From positions 1 through 12,581 of the forward strand of contig DAITAC010000112.1 of NCBI GenBank assembly GCA_036824465.1: DNA of 12,581 nucleotides, read 5' to 3'. Made by a program: the position numbers and the translations under genes. This document shows, one piece after another, positions 6,823-12,581 of the stretch (positions are counted from its first letter, which is position 1; each line of letters begins with the position of its first letter). The DNA is from JAKOQB01 sp036824465. GTDB lineage: Bacteria; Pseudomonadota; Gammaproteobacteria; Burkholderiales; Burkholderiaceae_F. The notes under the pieces are model-generated. The model was not told the DNA's origin. It saw only the letters and a program-made list of their open reading frames with translations, and did not search any database.

Positions 6823-8163
6823 ATGCACGGCCAGGGTGCGCACGCCGCCGCGATTTTCGGACTGAGTCCAGTGTGGATCGCGGTGCTTCTGTTCGTCGCG
6901 ACCTATGCGCTGATCATGAGCGAGAAGGTCAACCGCGCGATTCTCGCGCTGCTCGGTGCGGGACTGCTGATCCTGCTCGGCGTGGTCACCCAGTCCGAAG
7001 CGATGGCATCGGTCGACTTCAACACGCTCGGCCTGCTGCTGGGGATGATGCTGATCGTCAACATCACGCGCCGCTCGGGCCTGTTCCAGTACGTGGCGAT
7101 CTGGTCGGCCAAGAAGGTCAAAGCCAGCCCGTGGGGGGTGATGCTGATGATGTCGATCGTGACCGCGGTGTTCTCCGCGTTCCTCGACAACGTGACGACC
7201 GTGCTGCTGACGGTGCCGGTGACGCTGCTGATCACCGAGGAGCTGAAGGTCAAGCCGTATCCGTATCTCTTCGCGCAGATCTTTGCGTCGAACATCGGCG
7301 GCACCGCCACGCTGATCGGCGACCCCCCCAACATCATGATCGGCTCGGCCACCGGACTGACGTTCAACGACTTCGCACTCGCGCTGACCCCGGTCATCAT
7401 CGTCGTGATGGCGGCAACGATGGTGCCGCTGTGGTTCATCTGGGGCCGTCACCTCACGACCGACGATGAGCATCGCCAGCGGGTGATGAATTTCAACGAG
7501 CGCGAGGCGATCACCGATGTGCGCCTGCTCAAGCAGTCGCTGACCGTGATCGCACTGGTCATCCTGGGCTTCATGCTGCAACGGCAGATCAGGATCGAGC
7601 CGGCGACGATCGCGATCTTCGGTGCCGCCGTGCTGCTGCTGCTCGACAATTTCGGCCGTGACGCGGAAAAGCAGTCGCATAACGTCCACGCTGCGCTGTC
7701 GGAAGCCGAATGGATCACGCTGATGTTCTTCCTCGGGCTGTTCGTGCTGGTGCACGGCCTGGAGAAGACCGGCGTGATTCACTGGATGGCGGAAGGGTTG
7801 TTGCAGGCCACGGGTGGCGACTTCAAGGTCACCACGCTCGCCATCCTGTGGGCCTCCGCCGTCCTCTCGGCATTCATCGACAACATACCCTTCGTGGCGA
7901 CGATGATTCCGTTGATCAAGAGCATGGCGCCAACATTCGGCGGCGAACAGGCCCTGCTGCCGCTGTGGTGGTCGCTGTCGCTTGGCGCCTGCCTCGGCGG
8001 CAACGGCACGCTGATCGGCGCATCGGCCAATCTTGTTGTTGCCGGCCTAGCAGACAGGGCCGGCACTGGATTTCGCTTCATGGAGTATCTGAAGGTCGCG
8101 TTTCCGCTGATGTTGATTTCGATCGTCATCAGCCATGTTTATCTCTACGCCCGCTACCTCTGA
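6823..8163 (+). CDS. ArsB/NhaD-type ion transporter (ion transporter superfamily)
   Basis: This 446-residue integral membrane protein has around eleven or twelve hydrophobic segments and the inverted internal duplication of the IT superfamily. SAFLDN (118-123) and SAFIDN (349-354) are matching half-repeat motifs, as are NIGGTATLIGDPPN (157-170) and GGNGTLIGASAN (392-403). A charged cytoplasmic loop (about 208-236) separates the halves. Members are Na+/H+ antiporters (NhaD), arsenite pumps (ArsB) and related anion carriers. There is no arsR or arsC nearby. With a CBS protein before it and complex I after it, a cation/proton antiporter is my preferred guess, but the substrate is not decided by sequence. 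GGGGAGA at 6810-6816 supports the start. Confidence 0.88.
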   Translation: MHGQGAHAAAIFGLSPVWIAVLLFVATYALIMSEKVNRAILALLGAGLLILLGVVTQSEAMASVDFNTLGLLLGMMLIVNITRRSGLFQYVAIWSAKKVKASPWGVMLMMSIVTAVFSAFLDNVTTVLLTVPVTLLITEELKVKPYPYLFAQIFASNIGGTATLIGDPPNIMIGSATGLTFNDFALALTPVIIVVMAATMVPLWFIWGRHLTTDDEHRQRVMNFNEREAITDVRLLKQSLTVIALVILGFMLQRQIRIEPATIAIFGAAVLLLLDNFGRDAEKQSHNVHAALSEAEWITLMFFLGLFVLVHGLEKTGVIHWMAEGLLQATGGDFKVTTLAILWASAVLSAFIDNIPFVATMIPLIKSMAPTFGGEQALLPLWWSLSLGACLGGNGTLIGASANLVVAGLADRAGTGFRFMEYLKVAFPLMLISIVISHVYLYARYL

Positions 8164-8441
8164 AGCCGGCGCCTTCGCCTGCGGCGCATAAATCAAACAC
8201 TCGCTGCGCGCGACCGCCTTGGCTTGACCACCATCAAACGACGTCCAGCCGAGAGCGCCTACGGTTGCGAAAGTCGAAAAGGTGGCCGGGCGGATCTGCG
8301 TCGGCGACCGTGAACCGAAATCCACTGGGAACCACAGGCGCCAGCAATGGCCCTGCAACTGACGATGCGAGGGCCAAGCCCATCGAGTGAGCACTGCCGG
8401 CCGCCAGGTTGGATGGCCGCGCCCTGCCCGAAGGACCGTCC
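8164..8441. other. 278-bp leader upstream of nuoA
   Basis: This gap separates the transporter from the nuo operon and should hold the nuo promoter. TTGACC at 8224-8229 resembles a -35 box, but no -10 is seen at the right distance, so I do not call it. No secG and no tRNA-Leu, which precede nuoA in many beta- and gammaproteobacteria, can be found. Near the transporter stop GCGCC (8169-8173) may pair with GGCGC (8183-8187) before an AT-rich stretch: at most a weak terminator. A better hairpin at 8348-8376 is listed separately. Confidence 0.5.
8348..8376 (+). other. Imperfect hairpin in the nuo leader
   Basis: TGGCCCT (8348-8354) pairs with AGGGCCA (8370-8376). After a bulged G (8369) three more pairs form (GCA 8355-8357 with TGC 8366-8368), leaving an 8-base loop. 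There is no T run after it. It sits 66 bases before nuoA and could be a 5'-leader structure or chance pairing in GC-rich DNA. Confidence 0.35.
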
Positions 8442-8807
8442 ATGAGTCCATATGTGGTCTTCCTGCTGTACATGGTGGCGATCCTGGGGTTCGTCGCGTT
8501 GACACTGCTGCTGAACAAGCTGCTCGGGCCGAAGCCGGCAATGACGGCGATGAAGCTCGAACCCTTTGAGTGCGGCGCCACGGCCATCGAAACGCTTAAT
8601 GTCAAGGCGGTACCGGCCAAGTACTACGCGGTTGCGATCATTTTCATCCTGTTCGACCTCGAAACCGTGTTCCTGTTCATCTGGGCGCTGGGCGCGCAAC
8701 CGATGACCGGATTCATGCTGGCCACGTTTGCGATCTTCATGCTGCTGCTGGTGCTGATCCTGCTGTATGTGTACAAGGCGCGCCTGCTCGAGGCGGTGAC
8801 GGAGTGA
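8442..8807 (+). CDS. nuoA: NADH-quinone oxidoreductase subunit A
   Basis: This 121-residue membrane subunit of complex I has three transmembrane helices (about 4-27, 61-83, 90-112). The conserved loop KLEPFECG (38-45), with the conserved Cys C44, and FDLET (71-75), with the acidic pair D72/E74, are the family signature. The usual P-W-A after the second helix reads I-W-A. NuoA joins the hydrophilic arm to the membrane arm next to the quinone site. GAAGGA at 8430-8435, six bases before the ATG, decides the start against an in-frame TTG at 8409. Its stop shares one base with the nuoB start (TGATG). Confidence 0.95.
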   Translation: MSPYVVFLLYMVAILGFVALTLLLNKLLGPKPAMTAMKLEPFECGATAIETLNVKAVPAKYYAVAIIFILFDLETVFLFIWALGAQPMTGFMLATFAIFMLLLVLILLYVYKARLLEAVTE

Positions 8808-9325
8808 TGAACGCCAAATCGATTCCAATTCAGCCCGTGTCCTCTTCAAAGAGCGCGGCGTTTGAGTACATCACGACCAAGAAAGATGAACTCGCCGGCT
8901 GGGCGCGCAAGTTTTCGCTGTTTCCGTACCCGTTCGTCACCGCCTGCTGCGCAATGGAGTTCATGGCGGTCAGCGGCACGCCGTATGACACCGACCGCTT
9001 CGGCGCCGCGCTGCCGCGTTTTTCGCCGCGCCAGGCGGACTTGCTGATGGTGGTTGGCACGGTCACGCACAAGCAGGCGCCCGTCCTGCTCAAGGTCTAC
9101 GAGCAGATGTGCGAGCCCAAATGGGTGATGGCCTTCGGCGTGTGCGCGTCGAGCGGCGGCTTCTACCAGAACTACGCCGCCGTGGCGGGCATCGACAAGA
9201 TCATTCCGGTCGATGTTTACGTGCCCGGTTGCCCGCCGCGCCCTGAGATGGTGATCGACGGGATCATGCAGTTGCAGGACAAGATCGCGCATCAGAAGCA
9301 CATGATCATCACGCGGGAATTCTGA
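8807..9325 (+). CDS. nuoB: NADH-quinone oxidoreductase subunit B (cluster N2)
   Basis: This 172-residue subunit carries the terminal [4Fe-4S] cluster N2, which passes electrons to quinone. The ligand set is the tandem pair C47-C48 in ACCAMEF, C113 in GVCASSGG and C142 in YVPGCPPRPE, exactly the family pattern. The context YDTDRFGAALPRFSPRQADLL is family-like. The N-terminus and the SLFPYPFVTACCAMEFMA segment differ from the common proteobacterial NuoB, which has VTFGLACCAVEMM, and point to the divergent type also seen in deltaproteobacteria and acidobacteria (from memory). The ATG at 8807 overlaps the nuoA stop; a GTG three bases earlier is possible. Confidence 0.95.
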   Translation: MNAKSIPIQPVSSSKSAAFEYITTKKDELAGWARKFSLFPYPFVTACCAMEFMAVSGTPYDTDRFGAALPRFSPRQADLLMVVGTVTHKQAPVLLKVYEQMCEPKWVMAFGVCASSGGFYQNYAAVAGIDKIIPVDVYVPGCPPRPEMVIDGIMQLQDKIAHQKHMIITREF

Positions 9326-9327
9326 CG

Positions 9328-9795
9328 ATGAGCACGCTCGAACGAGTGAAGGAGCGTCTGACGTCAGCGCAGGAAGCGGCACTCGCGCACGGCATGCTGG
9401 TGGTCAAGCTCGCGCCCGCCGATGTGCTGGCTACCGTGAAGACACTCAAGTCGGAGTTCGGCTTCGATCTGTTCACCGACGTGACCGCGGTGGACTGGCA
9501 GGGACAGGAACCGCGCTTCGAAGTGGTGTGGCACTTCTACTCGACGAGGCACTTCTCCCGTGTACGACTGAAGACACGCGTGACGGAAGCGGACCCCACC
9601 GTCGATTCGCTGGTGTCCTTGTATGGCTCGGCGCGCTTCATGGAACGTGAGTGCCACGAGATGTACGGCATTGCCTTCCGCGGTAATCCCGATCTGCGCC
9701 CGATCCTGCTGTACGAAGGCTTCAAGGGCCATCCGCTGCGCAAGGACTATCCGAAGCAGCAGGAACAGCCGCTCGTGCCGTACCGGCCCATCTGA
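9328..9795 (+). CDS. nuoC: NADH-quinone oxidoreductase subunit C
   Basis: This 155-residue subunit of the connecting arm contacts NuoB and NuoD and has no cofactor. The family signature is at 106-125: ERECHEMYGIAFRGNPDLRP, followed by the PLRKDYP motif (136-142). The aromatic residue before ERE in many homologues is M105 here, and the next positions are C-H rather than the usual hydrophobic-Asp. It is separate from nuoD, unlike the fused NuoCD of E. coli. It starts two bases after nuoB, with GGGAA upstream at 9315-9319, and its stop overlaps the nuoD start. Confidence 0.95.
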   Translation: MSTLERVKERLTSAQEAALAHGMLVVKLAPADVLATVKTLKSEFGFDLFTDVTAVDWQGQEPRFEVVWHFYSTRHFSRVRLKTRVTEADPTVDSLVSLYGSARFMERECHEMYGIAFRGNPDLRPILLYEGFKGHPLRKDYPKQQEQPLVPYRPI

Positions 9796-11024
9796 TGCGG
9801 CGAGCCATGGAACTGCAGCTTCCCAATCCCGTCCGCCCGGCCTTCGAGCATCCGCTCGCCGAGGACCATGTCATCGTCAACATCGGTCCCTCGCATCCGG
9901 CCACGCACGGCACGGTGCAGATCATTGCCGAACTCGACGGCGAAAAGGTGGTGCGCACCGACATTCACTGCGGGTATCTGCATCGCGGGTTCGAGAAGGA
10001 GTGCGAGGACCACACCTGGCACAACCTGATTCCCTACGTTGATCGCCTCAACTACTGCTCGGCGCTGATCAACGATTTCGCCTATTGCGACGCGGTCGAA
10101 CGCCTGATGGGGGTGGAGATCACGCCGCGCTGCAAGGTCCTGCGCACGTTGCTCTCCGAGTACTCGCGCATCGCCGACCACATGACCTGCACCGCCGCCG
10201 CGCTGATGGAACTGGGCGCGATGACGGCGTTCCTGTACCTGGTGACGATCCGCGACGCGATTTACGAACACCTGGCCAATCTGACCGGCGCGCGTCTGAC
10301 CTATACCTACGGCCGCATCGGCGGGCTGGCGCGCGATCTGCCCGATGGTTGGCTCAAGCGGCTGGAGGAGATCCTGGACCAGTCGGAGGAGTTTCTCGGC
10401 CGTGTGCATGGCCTGGTGGATCGCAACCGGATCTTCATCGACCGCATGCGCAACGTCGGCGTCATCTCGACGGCGGACGCGGTCAACTGGGGCTTTACGG
10501 GACCGGTCCTGCGTTCCACCGGCGCGGCGCGCGACCTGCGCAAGGACACGCCGTATCTCGCCTACGCCGAACTCGATTTCGAAGTGCCGACCGGCATCAA
10601 GGGCGACAACTACGACCGCTACTACGTGCGGATGCGGGAGATCGACGAATCGACGCACATGATCCGCCAGCTGATCGGCATGATTCCCGACGGGCCGATC
10701 AACGTCGACGATCGCCGCTGCACGCTGCCCGACAAGCAGCATGTGTACGGCGAGATCGAGTCGCTGATCAACCACTTCAAGCTGATCATGGACGGGCCGC
10801 AGGTGCCGGCCGGCGACATCTACGTCGCGCACGAGGCGGCCAACGGCGAGCTCGGTTTCTACCTGGTCAGCGACGGCAAGGGAACGCCGTACAAGATGCA
10901 CGTGCGCGCACCGAGCTTCGTGCACCTGGGCGGCGCACACCTGATGCTCAACGGCGGGCAACTGGCGGATATCGTGCCCTCGTTCGGCCAGATCAACATG
11001 ATCGGCGGGGAATGCGACCGATGA
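9795..11024 (+). CDS. nuoD: NADH-quinone oxidoreductase subunit D (quinone site)
   Basis: This 409-residue 49-kDa subunit forms the quinone cavity with NuoB. The quinone-head residues of the family are present: H34 in GPSHPATHG and Y87 in PYVDRLNY. Other landmarks are GYLHRGFEK (60-68), GAMTAFLYL (141-149), RIGGLARDLPDGW (174-186), ELGFYLVSDG (352-361) and a C-terminal GGECDR in place of the common GE-x-DR. The last 35 residues (FVHLGGAHLMLNGGQLADI onward) are divergent from E. coli-type NuoD. The start at 9795 shares one base with the nuoC stop; ATG 9807 (removing four residues) is an alternative, and neither has a strong RBS. Confidence 0.95.
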   Translation: MRRAMELQLPNPVRPAFEHPLAEDHVIVNIGPSHPATHGTVQIIAELDGEKVVRTDIHCGYLHRGFEKECEDHTWHNLIPYVDRLNYCSALINDFAYCDAVERLMGVEITPRCKVLRTLLSEYSRIADHMTCTAAALMELGAMTAFLYLVTIRDAIYEHLANLTGARLTYTYGRIGGLARDLPDGWLKRLEEILDQSEEFLGRVHGLVDRNRIFIDRMRNVGVISTADAVNWGFTGPVLRSTGAARDLRKDTPYLAYAELDFEVPTGIKGDNYDRYYVRMREIDESTHMIRQLIGMIPDGPINVDDRRCTLPDKQHVYGEIESLINHFKLIMDGPQVPAGDIYVAHEAANGELGFYLVSDGKGTPYKMHVRAPSFVHLGGAHLMLNGGQLADIVPSFGQINMIGGECDR

Positions 11025-11509
11025 CGGTTCAGGCAAGAAACGTCGTCGCCGAGCTCACCCCGTATTTCGAGCAGCTGAAGAAGCGGCTGCCCGCAGGATT
11101 CGAGTCATCGCTCGTGTTGCCATGCCTGCGCCGTATCCAGGAGGAGAGGGGCTTTGTGGCCGACGAGGACATTGCGGCGCTGGTCGCCTACCTCGGCGTG
11201 CCGCGCATGCAGGTTGAACAGGTGCTGTCGTACTACACGCAGTTCCGCCGCAAGCCGATCGGCCGCTGGCATCTGCAGGTCTGCCACAACGTGACCTGCT
11301 CGATGCGCGGCGCCGAACGCGCGCTCGATCTGCTGCAAAAGCGGCTGCGCATCAAGCCGGGGCAGACCACGCCCGATGGTCGCTTCACGCTTTCCACGGT
11401 CGAATGCCTGGGCTCGTGCGGAACCGCGCCGGTCGTGATGGTCAACGACGCGTACCACGAGAACCTGAACGGCACGAGGATCGACGCGCTGCTGGAGTCG
11501 CTCAAATGA
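11021..11509 (+). CDS. nuoE: NADH-quinone oxidoreductase subunit E (cluster N1a)
   Basis: This 162-residue thioredoxin-fold subunit binds the [2Fe-2S] cluster N1a through C88-x4-C93 and C129-x3-C133 (CHNVTC and CLGSC). It pairs with NuoF in the electron-input module. An N-terminal helical region (10-75) with LPCLRRIQEERGF and SYYTQFR is family-typical. The ATG overlaps the nuoD stop (ATGA) and has GGGGAA eight bases upstream. The same frame is open far upstream over nuoD, but that part is a shadow. Confidence 0.95.
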   Translation: MTVQARNVVAELTPYFEQLKKRLPAGFESSLVLPCLRRIQEERGFVADEDIAALVAYLGVPRMQVEQVLSYYTQFRRKPIGRWHLQVCHNVTCSMRGAERALDLLQKRLRIKPGQTTPDGRFTLSTVECLGSCGTAPVVMVNDAYHENLNGTRIDALLESLK

Positions 11510-12581
11510 CCGGCGCCAAGTGGATCATGAACTTCCCCGTCACCGCGACCTCGCACTCGCTCGCGGACTACCGCGCGCGCGGCGGCTACGAGACACTGAA
11601 GAAGGTGCTTGCGTCGATGAAGCCGGAAGAGGTGACGAAGGAAGTCACCGCCGCCGGACTGCTCGGCCACGGCGGCGCGGCGTTTCCGGTCGGCCGCAAA
11701 TGGGCGGTGATCAAGCCGAACGACGGCCAGCCGCACCACCTGTGCGCCAATGCCGACGAAGGTGAGCCCGGCACGTTCAAGGACCGCTGGATCCTCGAGC
11801 ATTCGCCGCACCTGCTGCTCGAATCGATGCTGATCACGTCGTATGCGATCGGCGTGCGCAACAGCTTCGTCTATATCCGCGGCGAGTTCGACCTGCCGTA
11901 CCGGCGCCTGCAGGCCGCCGTCGATGAGGCGTACGAAGCCGGCTATTTCGGTGAGCGGGTTCTCGGCAGCGACTTTTCGTGCGATCTGTTCGTCTATCGC
12001 GGCGCCGGCTCGTACGTGTGCGGCGAAGCATCGGGGCTGCTGACCTCGATCGAAGGCAAGAAGGGCTATCCGCGCAATCGCCCGCCGCGACTGACGGTCA
12101 GAGGGCTCTATCAGCGGCCGACCGTGGTCAACAACGTCGAGACGCTGGCCAACGTGACCGGCATCATCGCGCAGGGCGCCGAGGCGTTCCGCAAGATGGG
12201 CACGGCGAAGAGCCCCGGCACGCAGCTCGTGTCGATCTCGGGCCATCTGAACAAGCCGGGCGTGTACGAGGTCGAGTACGGCTACCCGCTGGCGAAGTTC
12301 ATCTACGAGGACTGCGGCGGCATCCTCGGCGGAAAGAAACTGAAGGCTTTGATCCCGGGCGGCATCTCGACCAAGGTGCTGACCGGTGATGATATCGCGC
12401 CGCTCACTTACGACCACGCGTCGTTCGATGGCGCGGGCTCATCGCTGGGCTCGGGCGGCATGATCGCGATCGCCGAAGGAACCTGCATGGTGCGGCTGCT
12501 GCAGGTGATGCTGCGCTTCTATCACCACGAATCGTGCGGCCAGTGCACGCCGTGCCGCGAAGGCATGGGCTGGATGCACCG
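11506..12581 (+). CDS. nuoF: NADH-quinone oxidoreductase subunit F, partial, with altered nucleotide pocket
   Basis: The first 358 residues of the FMN- and N3-bearing 51-kDa subunit are visible; the window ends before the last cluster Cys. Landmarks are the FMN loop GLLGHGGAAFPVGRKW (51-66), NADEGEPGTFKDR (82-94), GAGSYVCGEASG (166-177), PTVVNNVET (205-213), and the N3 ligands C344, C347 and C350. The FMN lysine K65 and the E. coli E95 equivalent (E87) are kept. Several normally invariant positions are not: the FMN-loop Arg is H55, the E. coli E183 equivalent is A175, and the Phe of the usual KPPFP motif is R195. The alignment around these sites needs no gaps and the frame is intact. The ATG overlaps the nuoE stop (ATGA), with GGAG eight bases upstream. 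It is certainly in the NuoF/HoxF family and in nuo order, but NADH as substrate should not be assumed. Confidence 0.93.
   Translation, partial: MTGAKWIMNFPVTATSHSLADYRARGGYETLKKVLASMKPEEVTKEVTAAGLLGHGGAAFPVGRKWAVIKPNDGQPHHLCANADEGEPGTFKDRWILEHSPHLLLESMLITSYAIGVRNSFVYIRGEFDLPYRRLQAAVDEAYEAGYFGERVLGSDFSCDLFVYRGAGSYVCGEASGLLTSIEGKKGYPRNRPPRLTVRGLYQRPTVVNNVETLANVTGIIAQGAEAFRKMGTAKSPGTQLVSISGHLNKPGVYEVEYGYPLAKFIYEDCGGILGGKKLKALIPGGISTKVLTGDDIAPLTYDHASFDGAGSSLGSGGMIAIAEGTCMVRLLQVMLRFYHHESCGQCTPCREGMGWMH

Noticed and set aside
8224..8229. TTGACC as the -35 box of a nuo promoter
   Set aside because: No acceptable -10 sequence about 17 bases downstream.
9747..11036. 429-codon open frame on the minus strand opposite nuoD
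   Set aside because: It mirrors nuoD in GC-rich DNA; the translation is Arg/His/Val/Asp-rich with no recognisable motif, while the plus strand encodes a clear NuoD.
12061..12120. Frameshift or sequencing error explaining the loss of the NuoF PPFP motif
   Set aside because: The reading frame continues without stops and the flanking motifs (CGE upstream, PTVVNNVET downstream) align to E. coli NuoF with no gap, so a compensated frameshift is unlikely.
11233..12417. 394-codon open frame on the minus strand opposite nuoE/nuoF
   Set aside because: Shadow of the NuoE/NuoF coding strand; low-complexity composition and no family features.

Overview
All genes in this window lie on the + strand and show the GC-rich codon use of a high-GC bacterium. 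The mix of a nif-type pyruvate:ferredoxin oxidoreductase, an Allochromatium-type 2[4Fe-4S] ferredoxin and a 14-subunit-type complex I suggests a facultative or microaerophilic proteobacterium, perhaps beta or gamma. This placement is an inference from protein flavour; there is no rRNA or other marker gene.

Region 1 (1-5995) is a low-potential redox module. It runs: the C-terminal end of a GltD/NfnB-like NAD(P)H flavoprotein, a rubrerythrin-like ferritin protein with N-terminal Cys pairs, a full-length NifJ (PFOR), a dihydroorotate-dehydrogenase-like FMN barrel, and a small 2[4Fe-4S] ferredoxin. Two junctions are ATGA overlaps, so translation is probably coupled. The likely logic is that pyruvate oxidation by NifJ yields acetyl-CoA and reduced ferredoxin, the flavoproteins move electrons between ferredoxin and NAD(P)H or an unknown substrate, and the rubrerythrin protects the oxygen-sensitive Fe-S enzymes.

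Region 2 (5996-8163) starts with a 310-bp non-coding gap that holds a perfect 19-bp inverted repeat forming a 53-nt hairpin. A two-CBS-domain protein and an ArsB/NhaD-type ion transporter follow.

Region 3 (8164-12581) has a 278-bp leader with a small hairpin, then nuoA-nuoB-nuoC-nuoD-nuoE-nuoF in canonical order, tightly packed or overlapping. nuoF runs off the window. These Nuo proteins are not of the usual E. coli or mitochondrial-like flavour. NuoF carries substitutions in its nucleotide pocket: Ala at the Glu that excludes NADPH, Arg at the adenine-stacking Phe, and His in the FMN loop. This is the most interesting signal here and raises the possibility of a complex I that uses NADPH or another non-NADH donor.
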